From Bathynomus jamesi (Eukaryota; Arthropoda; Malacostraca; Isopoda; Cirolanidae): a stretch of 64,000 nucleotides of DNA. The position numbers and the translations under genes were made by a program. The notes beneath the pieces were generated by a model. It saw only the letters and a program-made list of their open reading frames with translations. It searched no databases and had not been told where the DNA came from. The stretch spans positions 226,001-290,000 of the forward strand of contig JAJOZX010005777.1 in assembly GCA_023014485.1 (NCBI GenBank), read 5' to 3'. This document shows positions 42,265 through 54,493 of this stretch, in pieces; position 1 is the first letter of the stretch, and each line of letters opens with the position of its first letter.

Positions 42265-44919
42265 GGTGGTCCAAAAAGTTAAAGCATCGACTAAGTTCTC
42301 TCCACAAGGTTGGTTTTATGCCTCTTGGTGTGGACAGTATTTGTGCAAAGTTTCACGTTATTCGGTTAATTTTAGGGGTCGCCCCACTTGCCCCCTTTTT
42401 GAAAATTTGGGAAATATATAGACAACTGAATAACTAAATTTTTTTTTGGTTCTCAAAGAATATGAAAGAAAACAGTAAGACAATAGGACATAATAATGGG
42501 TGTATCTTCATTTTCTTCTGCATCAGAGTCGCCTTGGATGGTATTGGTATCTGTTTTCGGTGGGCGGCTACGAGTTGTAGGAGGTACTGCTTCTGGTCCT
42601 CGTTTCGTGTCAAAGTGTCATTGTAGCGTTGTGCGAGAGCAATACCTCGCTCGGCAGCATCATTGACGACTTTCATCTTTAAGGCGCGATCTCTAAGTTC
42701 CCTGTAGTTCTTGGTCATTTGGCCATTCCCGTGGATCTTTTGAAGTAACTGGCGCGCTTCCTCCTTACCTCCAACTTTCAAGGCATCAAAGAGGGTCAAT
42801 GTCCTTTTCGTGACGAAGGATGCCACATCATTTTCAACACCAGCTTCCGCCATGTCGATTCGTCGGGGGCAGCCATTCTTTTGGGGATGTTGGAGGTGTT
42901 GAACCATTCTCCTTTTGGTATCAGGATCGATCCTATTATCGAAGAAGGCCAGTCCAATCAGATGCTCCGACAAGTACCACAGGGGCGTCTTAGAGCTGTC
43001 TTCGCCGCTTGTGCAGCTCCTCCGTGTGGATATTTTTCCAGAAGATGCAGCATTTTGAGATCATTGAGAGGAGCTTGTGTCCCCATTGGCGCTTCATGCC
43101 AGTACTTGACGTAAATCAGACTGACAAATAAAGCCAGCTGAGTCACGTTTCGTTCTTCGCGTGCTGTGAGCTTGAATTGATAGTGAAAGAGGTAGATTTT
43201 GAGCGCATAAATCGCCTTCGCCATCCATCTCGCGTGGTGCATGGGACCCGGAGCTCGGATAAAGAGTTGACCACCAGTCTTTCCCCCCAGGAAGAGCAAA
43301 GATAGTTCAAGGAACTCCTTGTAGTCGTCACGAGGTTGGCTTGCCTGAAGAGCGTTAGGTAAGTAAGAGCACCTCTTTTCTCATCTCTTGGAGTTGAGGG
43401 TTCTCGAACAAGCTGTCCGATGCTGAAGACAAATGCTTCGTGGGAGAGATGGCCATTCCTTTTGAATCGCTTAAAGGCCTGTTTCAGGACTACCTGTTGA
43501 GCCAAATATTGAGCAAAGACATCAACAGTACGACTTCAAGTATATGATGTCGACAACCGATCCAAACTAGCTCGTGACCCAATGCTTCTTCAATCCTGAC
43601 ACAGGCTCCGCGATGTAAACCCGTGTTTGACGCAGTGGTATCGAAGACGAGACCTCTCACATGCTGTTGCACGTTCCATAATTTCATAGTTTGAAGGCAT
43701 GCCTGGCCTGTGCTCTCCAGTTCCTTGTTTCATCTTTGGGACACCAAGCAGCTTCTCCTGTCCATTGAATGTTATACAGGATTGCTATCCGATGCACATT
43801 CGTCTTCTTCCCTTCAAGCCGGGGAGAGCTTTTCCGTCCCAATGGAGAAGGACAGGGTCTTCTAGAGAGAATGATTCTAGGTCTTCTCGAGCTGCTGTTC
43901 TCGCCCACTTTCTCTGTAGCGATGATAGAGCTCCGAGAGCACGTCATCCCAGACAGATCATGCCCGCGGCCTGTATACAGCTCCAGTTACGAAAACAGCA
44001 TTCCGGTCAGAACAGATTGGTGCGATCCATTGCTACAATGACTTCTGGAGATTGGAAAATGTTCGTAACCTTGTTCTTGGGACGCTTTGGCCGGAGCTTC
44101 AGACGAAGAATGAATCGGAACCGATGTCTATAGTCGTCGTCGTCTTGCGAAAAAAGGGAAGAAGAAGAGGAAAGATCAATTGATGACACTCCTGCTTCTT
44201 CCAAATCTTCCTGTGTTGCTTCATGCCTTGCCTTCCCTCTTGGCTTCCTTCTCCATTCTGGATCGCTTTCTGTCCTCTGTGTGTCGTTTCCTTATCATGC
44301 CAGCCATGCTGCAAGAATTGACGTCCTTGCGCTGCATGGACAGGAAATTTCGGTCCTCAACGTTTGACGATTGTGCTCATGGCAATCACTGGTTGCGATG
44401 TCAAACAGTTCCTGGATGTCCGCTTTGAAGATGTCTTCATTCATTCTATCGCTGGCACGTTGCCTGGTCTGTGCTTCTTGAGTGTTTTGTAGCGGTCCTA
44501 AAAGCTTTGAAAGCTTACGGACACAGGAGTCGATCCGTTGAGTTGGGATCCGCGCTCGGTCCAGACTTCAATCACCCTCTGCATGCCTGGTTCAGACTGT
44601 TGGAGGTGGTTTGCTTTTTGATGTGTGTATTGCCCCAAGAGGAGGGCGTCAAGGCATGTAGGGAGCCTTGACGTGGATAAAGTTCCAGTTGCCATCCCTA
44701 GAAGCCAAACTTTTGGAATTGATCGAGTTTGAGCCATCGGACCTACGGAAGAAAAAGTACATTACAGTATATAATATATATATTCAGAGTGGGGCGACCT
44801 CTAATATTCCCATCACGCTGCAATTTTGCACAGACCATGTGGACACTAAATGGACAAAATCACACTTGTGGAGACTATCTAAGACATTTTGAAATTTCCC
44901 CCTATGGATTTGGACCACC

Positions 44920-44922
<3 letters not shown>
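42262..44922 (-). mobile_element. family 1 (TAGGGTG, hAT-like) transposon, copy 2, in (TA)n
   Basis: Inverted ends TAGGGTGGTCCAAA (42262) and TTTGGACCACCCTA (ending 44922) are exact over 14 bp. Both flanks are long (TA)n runs, so any 8-bp duplication would be TATATATA and cannot be seen. Length is 2661 bp. Confidence 0.88.
42434..44737 (-). pseudogene. family 1 transposon protein, copy 2, many frameshifts
   Basis: Pieces from C- to N-terminus are as follows. 42434-42973 has SFVTKRTLTLFDALKV, VVNDAAERGIALAQRYND and LLQLVAAHRKQIP. 42958-43299 has GPMHHARWMAKAIYALKI and YVKYWHEAPMGTQAP. 43143-43505 overlaps it in another frame. 43490-43687 has VRGLVFDTTASNTGLHRGAC and GCRHHILE. Smaller pieces at 43684-44737 cover the N-terminal region. 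The blocks are those of the copies at 8099 and 54797, so the same transposase-like protein is meant. At least five frame changes show it is long dead. Confidence 0.78.
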
Positions 44923-44977
<55 letters not shown>

Positions 44978-45114
44978 AGTCCTTGAGGGTTTTCAAGATT
45001 TATTACCTTTTTACCTATCTAAAATTGAACAACAGTAAACGGCATTATAAAGCTTACTATCACATTTTTTTTTCAAAGACTTTTAGACTAGAAGCAATTA
45101 TACTAAAAACCTAA

Positions 45115-46140
45115 ATGAGGGCAGTTGAAAAAAAGCGTAAATCGTACTTTGTAGTTTGCCGAATTGAAATCGGTTACGAAAGTAAAACGAAAGTTCGCAA
45201 CCCACGACGAGAAAGATCCACCTTACGAAAACTCAATCAGAAATTGGATGAAAATATGTATAACGAGACAGAGTCAGTGAATGATAAGAAATATGAATTT
45301 TGGGTAACGAACAATAGCGAGGAAGAAAAGTGTTAAATAATTATTCGAGATGCGTTTGATGAAATTCAATGAAAAAAAGATCGCTTTAAAAGTTCAAAAG
45401 AGATAAACATTCCAGTATTCACCAGTGCGTGTAAAATTTGAAGGTGAAATTGCGCAAGTATGAGTACTTATAAAATTCAAATTGTTCATTTACTTAATGA
45501 AAGACGATGATGTTACTGGGTTACGCTTTTGCCAACAATTTTTAACGAAAATCAAAGTAAATCCTAACATTTTGGAGCGGTTAACATTTTTTTTTTCTGT
45601 GAAGCGACATTTTCATCTCAATAACAACGTAAACCACGACAATTATCCATTTTGAGGAAATGAAATGAGTTTTGGCATCATCAGCGAGACTCTACTGAGG
45701 TCACTGTGTGGTGGGACTTACAAACATTATAGGTCACTGGCCTCTTCCTCCCCCTTTTATTTGAGACAGCCGTAAATGCAGTTGTAAACGAAGAACGCTA
45801 CCTGGCAATGCTACAGAACTTTTTTCCGTCAGCAAACAACTTCAAATCTTGCGTGTTTTCCAACAAGACTAAGCTCCCTGCCACTATGATTTCAATATTA
45901 AAGGGAATATTTCAACAAGACTTTCCCAGAAAAATGGTTTGGAAAGGAGGATAACTTCCCTTTAAATTTCCAGGCATGGAAAGAGCATCGTTTACGTAGC
46001 AAAACCTCAAAATTTGGTAAAACTGAAGGAGCGAATCTAAAAAAAAAAAACAATCATAAAAATCACCCACAAACAAATGGAAAACATCTCAATCTTTGCA
46101 AAATAGGTTCGAAAGTATCACCCAATATGGAAGAAACTAT
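45115..46140 (+). pseudogene. mariner-like transposase (relic E)
   Basis: A heavily mutated mariner gene. The N-terminal piece (45115-45336) starts MRAVEKKRKSYFVVCRIEIG. Then in other frames come STYKIQIVHLLNER, LRFCQQFL, a degenerate first Asp region, EVTVWWDL, AVVNEERYLAMLQNFF, VFQQD followed by APCHYDF (second Asp) and a C-terminal remnant, YVAKPQNLVKLKERI. The order matches the mariner transposase. I found no terminal repeats. Confidence 0.7.
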
Positions 46141-46149
46141 ATAAGAGCG

Positions 46150-46196
46150 TAAACCGTAAAAAAAATAATAGTCTGGCTATATATATATATAATATA

Positions 46197-46227
<31 letters not shown>

Positions 46228-46926
46228 CAAAGTAATTATTTGATTCCGATATATAGTGAAGATTACATAAAGACTAGATACTTATCTTCGTTTTCTATCT
46301 GCTTTAATGGGGCGTCTTTTTTATTCTGAGAATTAGTTAAAATTTTCGAGGAATTTCACTGACGTGGATGCGAGTAATTTTCGTATTATAATCAAGGCGG
46401 ATATTTTGACAGACACACATTTCAATGATGCTAATCTTCATTGTTACACGGACTTATTACGTACCGGATAACGTGGCCGGTTGTTTCATTTTTTTTTTTA
46501 AGTCCACAAGGAAAAGTTTTCTTTTTTGAGAAACTTGGAATGCCATGCATTATTTCAATTTATTCTCTGTTTATTTCAATTTTTAGTGGGCGAAAATAAT
46601 TTTTTTTTTTTGGTCATATGTTCACCCGTACAAAACTGTACATAAAATTATTTCACTCGCGTGTATAGTAATTAGCAGAATTTCAGGAGTATATAATCAC
46701 TATATTTATAGAATTTTACCTTTTTTATATAATTTCATCTCTAAATATGTGGAAAAATATAGAGGAGAGCGGATAAAGGAGAAATTATCATTAGAGGCCA
46801 ATGAATATACGAAAAACGAAACTCTGTATTTCGCTGATGACTTATTAAAATGTACAATTACTCTTCATAAAACGTCATCTATATATGAGGAGGGAAAAAG
46901 AGGAGGGAGGGAAGCGGGGATATATA

Positions 46927-46985
<59 letters not shown>

Positions 46986-47180
46986 ATATATATAAACTTA
47001 ATCAAACGTTTTGATCAAAGCTGTAAACTATTATTAAAAGAAATTGCGAAATTTCCTTATAGCTTCTTGCGTCGTCGAAAAATTATGATAACGTCGAAGA
47101 TTAATGACAAGTCGGCGAAAAAGGCGTGTTTTCAGCCACGACTAAGTAGAGAGTGACGCTCAATTTTTTAAATTTACGCT
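46150..47180. other. AT-rich spacer with TA runs, no gene
   Basis: (TA)n tracts lie at about 46178-46227 and 46920-46995. A 135-codon open frame at 46749-47156 runs through the TA repeat (repeated Tyr-Ile) and is not a convincing gene. Confidence 0.6.
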
Positions 47181-47289
47181 CAGAAGCGCTTGGAAGCAAT
47201 TTCGGATTTTACATCACATTTGACCCGCAGATTAAATTATAGCCACGGATTGTCACTGAACGCGAAGAGGGCGAATGAGTACATGGCAG

Positions 47290-48110
47290 ACGAGGAAGAG
47301 GGGAGAGAGAACAGGAGAAGAGAGCAAGAAGGAAGAGGGGAGAGAGAACAGGAAAAGAGAGCAAGAAGGAAGAGGGGAGAGAGAACAGGAAAAGAGAGCA
47401 AGAAGGAAGAGGGGAGAGAGAACAGGAAAAGAGAGCAAGAAGGAAGAGGGGAGAAAGAACAGGAAAAGAGAGCAAGAAGGAAGAGGGAGAAAGAACAGGA
47501 AAAGAGAGCAAGAAGGAAGAGGGGAGAGAACAGGAGAAGAGAGCAGGAAGGAAGAGGGGAGGGAGAACAGGAGAAGAGAGCAAGAAGGAAGAGGGGAGAG
47601 ATAACAGGAGGGGAGAAGAGAGCAAGAAGGAAGAGGGGAGAGAGAACAGGAGGGGAGAAGAGAGCAAGAAGGAAGAGGGGAGAGATAACAGGAGGGGAGA
47701 AGAGAGCAAGAAGGAAGAGGGGAGAGAGAACAGGAGGGGAGAAGAGAGCAAGAAGGAAGAGGGGAGAGAGAACAGGAGGGGAGAAGAGAGCAAGAAGGAA
47801 GAGGGGAGAGAGAACAGGAGGGGAGAAGAGAGCAAGAAGGAAGAGGGGAGAGAGAACAGGAGGGGAGAAGAGAGCAAGAAGGAAGAGGGGAGAGAGAACA
47901 GGAGGGGAGAAGAGAGCAAGAAGGAAGAGGGGAGAGAGAACAAGAGGGGAGAAGAGAGCAAGAAGGAAGAGGGGAGAAAGAACAGGATAGGAGAAGAGAG
48001 CAAGAAGGAAGAGGGGAGAAAGAACAGGATAAGAGAAGAGAGCAAGAAGGAAGAGGGGAGAAAGAACGGGAGAGGAGAAGAGAGCAAGAAAGAAAAGGGG
48101 AGAGAGAGAG
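47290..48110 (+). repeat. purine-rich minisatellite with 37-bp and 42-bp units
   Basis: Early units are 37 bp (GGGAGAGAGAACAGGAAAAG + AGAGCAAGAAGGAAGAG). From about 47590 units are 42 bp, with AGGGGAG inserted after ACAGG. About 20 units in all. Because 42 is a multiple of 3, the later units keep a reading frame open on both strands: Arg/Glu/Lys/Gly-rich on plus, Leu/Ser/Pro-rich on minus. The long open frames here are by-products of the repeat. A decayed GA-rich tail continues to about 48280. Confidence 0.92.
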
Positions 48111-48920
48111 AGAGAGCAAGAGGGATGAAAGACAGAAGGAAGAGAGGAAAAGAGTAGAGCAAGAGGGTTCAAAGAAGATAAGGATGAGGAAAGATGATGC
48201 GGGGTAAGGAGAGAGACTTGAAAAAGTGAGAAAAAAAAGAAAAGGTAAAAAGGTAGAGAGAGAGAGAGAGAGAGAAAGGAGGAATACAATATAAACAACA
48301 ATAATGGTATTAACAAACGAATTATCCTCGGATGAAATGTGAAATGAAAATAAATAGAAGCAAATGAAAATGGTAATAAGTGTATAGAAATGTATCGTAA
48401 ACGAGGAAAATGAAACAACGCATTTCATACGGAAATAAATGACAATTTACAAATAAATAAATAAATAAATAGTCATAAATGCCCAAATTGGTCGAACATT
48501 TGTGTAAATTTCTGTCCGTGACCATTTTTTTAGAGTAGATCGAACAGATTATACATTTTATATTTTTAAATTTTTAATCACTTCAGTTTGTGTTAAAGTA
48601 GGGGTGGGAGGGATCTAAAAAAGGTTAGGGAAAGCTTTTTATTTTTTACCGTATACAATGATTATTCTTTCGAATTTCACCCGCTTTTGGATTTTAATTA
48701 AAAAAAAACTCGGTCAAAGCTTTCCTTTATGCGACTTCAGCCTTTATACACCCTCCTATTTGTTTTAGGTTAGGTTACGCTAGGTCAGCTTAACCCGAGT
48801 TAACCTCAAAAAAGTAGGTCGTACGAGGAAAAAAACTTATTTACAAAGTTCGATGTAACTGGTAAAAAACGTGACTTACAATTGGCGTCACTTGGGATTT
48901 AGGCACATATATATATATAT

Positions 48921-49030
48921 CGTAAAGAACGACGCTTGTATAGGAGATATTCCGCGCAAGACGAGAGAGAGAGAACGAAACAAATGAAAAAATGCGCGGA
49001 ATATCTCCTATACAAGCGTCGTTCTTTACG
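48921..49030. repeat. 110-bp palindrome with perfect 38-bp arms
   Basis: Arms 48921-48958 and 48993-49030 are exact reverse complements (start CGTAAAGAACGACGCTTGTA), separated by 34 bp rich in GA. It is preceded by a (TA)n run, like other fold-back elements in this window. Confidence 0.92.
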
Positions 49031-49126
49031 CTATTTATACTGCGTGTTCTTTGCAGTTGAATGTGTGTATATATAATATATATATATATATACTGTATAT
49101 ATATATATTTTCTTGATTCTGCTTCC

Positions 49127-49365
49127 GACCCGAATTATTCATTCTGACGAAGGTCAAGCTCGTCACTCCACCTCAGACCTACAGTTTAACGTGGAATCCG
49201 AACCACGTCCCACCAGCAGCCCAGCGTCTTAACCACTAGGCTACCCAGGTGTGGGTAGGATGAACGGCTGGGTTTTGCTGCACGCCGCCTGCCCTCACCG
49301 GGTCTCGATCCCGGGGCTGATGGATTCGTAGTCAGCGACGCTAACCACTACACCACCTGTATATA
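49127..49365 (-). mobile_element. dimeric tRNA-derived SINE
   Basis: On the minus strand two tRNA-like units follow each other. Unit 1 has an A-box-like TGGTGTAGTGGTTAGCG, an anticodon-arm-like GCTGA...TCAGC and a T-arm GGGATCGAGACCC. Unit 2 has TAGCCTAGTGGTTAAGACGC and a T-arm ACGTGGTTCGGATTCCACGT. Both have polymerase III A and B box character. The unusual anticodon loops make functional tRNAs unlikely. Confidence 0.7.
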
Positions 49366-49833
49366 TATATAAATATATAAAAATAATTTATAATAGATAT
49401 ATATTTATGCATTAACCACAAAATTATTCTTAAACTGTCTATTCGAGATGAAAGGCAGTACTTATCCAAAATTAATTGCAAGAAAGTCTGCAATTTGAAG
49501 TTTGTTGTCCTTAAGCAACAAAAATAAATAAAAAATAAAATTTTAAAAAAAAATTTATAAAAAAAATTTAAAAATAACAGCTTATAAACGACCATTTTCT
49601 GAGAAAAGTACAAGTTTATATATATATATATATATATACGAAACGTTTTTGTGTAGCTTTTTTTACCTGCATTGTAGTTTTATATATGTTGAAATTTTGT
49701 AAAAAATATATAGTAACAATAATAATAATAATTATTTTGCATGTATTGTGTAAATTAGTAACGATTAATTGTGTATATGTTTAAACGATGGGAGGATGCA
49801 AACGTAACAGAACACGCGCGCATGCATACATGC

Positions 49834-49891
<58 letters not shown>

Positions 49892-50437
49892 TATATATGA
49901 GGCTAATAACTGTTAATGTACACAGGTTATATAAAAATACAAAAGGAATTCTTTAGTCTTACGTGTGAATGGAACTGAAGGTAAAAACCACTTTATATAG
50001 AAAGGCAGTCGTGATATTTTTACGTGTAGCGAATCATTCTTTTTTAAACCCCATTACAGCTGTTTATACAGATTATACAACTCTTCTATCGCGAATTTCG
50101 AATCTATGTGAATAAAATAAGCTTTATATTATATAGTAAAGGTGTCTTCTCAATTCAAATAAAATCGTAATTATAACAATTATTAAAAAAGACAAATGGA
50201 CATTTTACTCAGCGTTTCGCTATCTCATATATATATATATATATATAATGTTTAACGGGCCACCGCATTGACGCCAGCGTGTAGCTTTAGCGGTCTCGTT
50301 GCAATGGGGCTGTGGGTCGATCTTAACCAAAATGGTCTTTCGTTGACCAAATTTGACGTACGAACCCTAAACACAAACGTCGTCTGACATCGATTTTTTG
50401 CCTTCCTGCTGCTGTTCTTTCATTATTATTGTTATTT

Positions 50438-50473
<36 letters not shown>

Positions 50474-51350
50474 ATATATATATAGGAAAAGGGTGCAGTG
50501 CATTGTAAGAGTAACACCATTTTTATATACTCGTACGTTAGTTAGTATCAAACAGACATTTTAACTGGTTAAACGTATACACTACCTCCATCGTCAGGTA
50601 GTTTATACTTACTTATTATATAGAGAATGCAATATGACATTCCCTGTGTACTTTAATGCATTCTCGACGGAATAAAAGCTTATAAAAACCCACAAAAAGA
50701 AAACCTAAAAATCATGAAGGTTTCGATAACAACGACCCTCCTCTTCAAGTCGCCTCGACACACTGATAATTTGAATTAAATCAGAACGTAAGAATTTCTT
50801 TCTTTTGGGGGGGGGGGTAAATTAACGAGTCTTTCTTCTTTTATTTGATGGGTTTTACATTATAGAAAAAGTCTTAATACAGAAATTAACAAACAGTTTT
50901 AGCTTCTTTATGTTCTAAATTGCACGAACCCAAATATTAATAAATAAGGTCATAATGACACAAAGAAAGTCTTCAGGAAACTTATACAGAAAGGGAGAGA
51001 CAAATAAGCTTTACACGAAAAAAAAAAAATGCTTGGTTAAAACAACTAAAAAATAGTTAACTATTAACACGCGATATCACTTGGTTAATCCAAATATACT
51101 ATGACTGCACTAACTACTTAAGTTTTACATCTAAGTACGTACAGTCAGGTAAACCACATATAGCATAGTTGGATTAGCTAGTTATAATACGAATAAATCA
51201 TTCATTTATGTAGATTTCTAAATTCTTGAAGTTCGAGAGAATCTTTAATTTCATTTAGTGCGCGCGCGCGCACACACACACACACACACAATTCCTTCAT
51301 ACGGTAAAAGGTATATACTGTATATTTAGCTGCATTTCTCCAATAGATAT
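49366..51350. other. spacer with microsatellites, no gene
   Basis: (TA)n runs lie at about 49617-49638, 49839-49898, 50225-50247 and 50437-50485. A (GC)n(AC)n run lies at about 51261-51290. No coding resemblance seen. Confidence 0.6.
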
Positions 51351-52690
51351 CACTTTGTATCAGTGAACAAGGTTTGCTCAACTAAAGCGCTTGTCAAACA
51401 TGGTGTGCCACAGGACGCAGTTCTGGGTCCACTGTTACTTTTATTACATATAAATGACCTTCCACGTTCATCGGATATACCGAACTTTGTAATAAATGTT
51501 AATTCAGCTAAGAATATATTTAATTCAGAATTCATCAGTGTAATGAAATGGTTGACCACTAATAAACTCTTCCTAAATACCAGTAAAACAAATTTCATGA
51601 TTTTTACTAAAAAACGAAATGTGTATCTTGATGAACTAAATGTTGATGAAATCGCTGTAAAGGAGTGTAGGCTACTGTAACAAAATTTCTTGGTGTAATG
51701 CTTCATAAGAATTTGCAATGGGGTGATCATGTAAATTATATCGCGAAAAAGATTTCAAGGAGCGTTGCTATAATGTTTGAACTTAGAAATGTAGTCTCTA
51801 AACGGGTTTTCTTAACTCTGTACCATACTCTTGTTCTTCCTTACATAACGTACTGCACCCATGTTTGGGGGAAACTAAACTCCGCTAACAATGCTTTAAA
51901 CAGTATCTTTGTCATCCAAACAAAAGCAATAAGGTTATTATCTGATGCTGATTTCCTTGATCACTGTAGTGCATTATTTCTTTAAAGAGCTAAAACTACC
52001 AAAGCTCGGATATATAATGAAACTGGCCCGTTTTATTTTTATTTAAAAGTGTAAGAACAAAATCATTAACTTACAATGGGTAAATAGATATTTTGTAACA
52101 AGAAATTCACTCACATCAGACCAGAAACAGATCAAAGCGTGTTATTCTTCAATTTAGATTGTCTTCATCTCAAAATTACCCATTTTCAATCGACGAAAGG
52201 TATGGAACGATTTAAGGCTGATATAAAAAATATCGTGAATGTAAATCCGTTTAAAACCAAGTTGAAATCTCGATTAATAATGACAAACTAATAAAAATCT
52301 AGGATTAATGTACATTACTATTGTTTATTCATTTCTCATGTGTAATCTAGGATTAAAGATACATTACTTGTGATTGTTCATCTCTTCTCTCTCATGTATA
52401 ATACCAATTTCTTTGTATGGTATTGGTGCAATACCTTCAATAATTACTTTGCATTTATTATATCGATAATAATAATTTAAGATTAATACATACTTTAACT
52501 AATAATTCTTATTCATGATTTACGTATTATTAATAATAACTTTTATTTTTAATTAAGAGCCCAGTAAAGCCTAAAGTTTAAGGGCCAAATTAAATAAAAT
52601 AAATAGCCCAGTTTCACAATTATTTATGTCACTGCAAGTTGTGAGACCAATGTATTTACTTTATTGATAATAATAAAGGTTATTTAATTC
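51350..52690 (+). mobile_element. non-LTR retrotransposon, 5'-truncated 3' half
   Basis: Reverse transcriptase coding remnants are followed by an AT-rich 3' region ending in a polyadenylation-like AATAATAAAGG and TTCAATTAAAAAA. It is the same family as the minus-strand copy at 61300-63440 (shared SSDI-F and KHGVPQ blocks). Confidence 0.75.
51363..52295 (+). pseudogene. reverse transcriptase C-terminal half (CR1/jockey-like)
   Basis: The first open piece (51363-51680) has KHGVPQDAVLGPLL, HINDLPRSSDIPNFV and KWLTTNKLFLNTSKTNFMIF. The catalytic F/YADD box is missing: the position reads INVNSAKNIF, a local deletion. The second piece (51698-51985) has the thumb/C-terminal region, LQWGDHVNYIAKKISRS and LVLPYITYCTHVWG. 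Later blocks in other frames are IYNETGPF-like and NIVNVNPFKTKLKSRLIM, ending near 52290. Reverse transcription activity is impossible without the Asp pair. Confidence 0.82.
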
Positions 52691-52977
52691 AATTAAAAAA
52701 TAATTATTTTTGTTAAATGAACCCAAATCAAATTTATTTGAAGTAACTTCCTTTTATTTAGATTAATTTTAACAAAACTGGCTCTTATTATAATTTCAAT
52801 ACAGTACACGTTGTTAGTTTAAAGTTCAAACAAATTTGTTGTTTAAACTGAATAAAGGTATAGCGCTGTTTATAACACTAGAAATTGTTTATCCACACGT
52901 AAGAATCAATTTGCTTCACATTTTTTCTCCCAAATTATAAGGAGGTGATTCTCTCGGGAATGGAGGTGTAATTCCAT

Positions 52978-54493
52978 ATGCTATTCTTACTACTCGACGT
53001 ACTCGTACAAAAAAAAATTTGGTTTAACTTTGCTTGTTCTAATGCTATCCGCAACAGAAAGGAGTCTTTCAGAAGTTACCGTCGCCATCCAACTCCTGAC
53101 TCTCACTTAGCTTTCTGCCGAATCGAGCAAAATCTGTTCTTCGACTCGCCAAAAAATCCTTCATCCGACAAAAAGGTGAAAACCTTTCCAATTCTAATTC
53201 TTCTCGCTCTTTCCAGCATCCAGCAAGTAACCTCTCCAACAACCTTACTTCCTCTTCTTTCACTCCTCTTTTCCATTCCGACGGCTCAATTGCCGTCTCT
53301 TCACCTGATAAAGCTGAATATTTCGCTCCAACTTTCGTCTCCAGCTCAACCCTGGACGATTCCGGTACTGTTCCTCCATCTTCTCCTCCCTCTGACTCTA
53401 TGTCTGAAATTAAAATCTCTTCCAAATATGGCTTTTTCTCCTTATCTTGTCTAGGCAAACTCTTTCGTCTTTGTCTTTCATCTGTACTTTTCCTTCCTGC
53501 TGAAAGTTCACTTTCATTCAGCCTGTCCCAAAGAAATGTGAATGTTCTCAACTCTCCAACTATCGTCCAACTGCTTTGATTTCTTGCCTTTCTAAAGTTT
53601 TTTATTCTAGCCTTAATAGGAAGGTTATTAAACACCTCTCCTCTCACAATCTTCTTTCAGATCGTCAGTATGGGTTCCGCGAGGGACGCTCTACTGGGGA
53701 TCTTCTTGCATATCTCTCTGGCTCTTGGTCATCTTCCTTTCGGGATTTCGGTGAAACTTTTGCTATTGCGCTAAACATATCAAAAGCTTTCGACAGAGTG
53801 TGGCACAAATCTTTAATTTCCAAACTGCCCTCCTTCCGTTTCTATCCTTCTACCTGTGCCTTCATCTCTAGTTTTCTTTCTGGCCGATCTGTAGCTGTGG
53901 TTGTAGATGGCCAATGTTCTCTTCCTCAGGGCTCTACCCTATCATTGACTCTTTTCCTCTTATTTATCAGTGATCTATTAAGTAGCACTTTCTGTCCCAT
54001 CCATTCCCATACCAATGATTCCACTCTTCACTTCTCCACCCGCTTCATGAAGTGTCCCTATCAACGGTCACTCCATGCTTTGCGTGAGACGGCTATGATA
54101 CACCTGACCTCTGATCTTTCTGCTATATCTGATTGGGGCAGAGAAAACCTTGTGGCTTTCAATGGCTCAAAAACTCGGTTCCTCCATCTGTCTACTCGTC
54201 ACAATCTTCCACACGACTATCCCCTTATCTTCAACACGACTATCCCCTTATCTTTAACACGACTATCCCCTTATCTTTAACAATACACAACTCAATCCTT
54301 CCTCTTTTCTTAACATTCTTGGCGTTTCCTTTTTTCGTGATCTTTCATGGAAAGATCATATATACTCTCTTTCTAGGACATCACCCAAGAGGTAAGGTGT
54401 GCTGTACCGGCTGCGCAGTTTCTTCACAATCACTCAGATCCTGTCTCTGTACAGGGGTCTTGTCCGTCCCTGTACGGAGTACAGCCCACACAG
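52978..54493 (+). pseudogene. jockey-like ORF2: linker and reverse transcriptase, decayed
   Basis: The first open piece (52978-53454) has WFNFACSNAIRNRKESFRSY and then drifts out of frame. The main piece (53576-54280, 234 aa) is the reverse transcriptase: SSHNLLSDRQYGFREGRSTG, ISKAFDRVWHKSLISKL, LPQGSTLSLTLFLLFISDLL and LSAISDWGRENLVAFNGSKT. The catalytic YADD box reads HTND, so both active Asp positions are altered. The C-terminal thumb continues in a third frame with LYRGLVRPCTEYSPH, where the inserted element cuts it. The downstream remainder, LDWVESKAFRLINSP ... LSLYYRYYNGDCSSELSNC, is at 57385-57609. Confidence 0.85.

Noticed and set aside
46749..47156. 135-codon plus-strand frame
   Set aside because: About a quarter of it is Tyr-Ile from a (TA)n run, and there is no family resemblance.
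47190..48428. Long open frames on both strands (266 to 393 codons)
   Set aside because: They run through the 37/42-bp minisatellite. The residues are just translations of the repeat, open on both strands at once.
50560..50600. Second hammerhead-like motif (CTGACGATGG on the minus strand)
   Set aside because: No GAAA element or stem II follows it.
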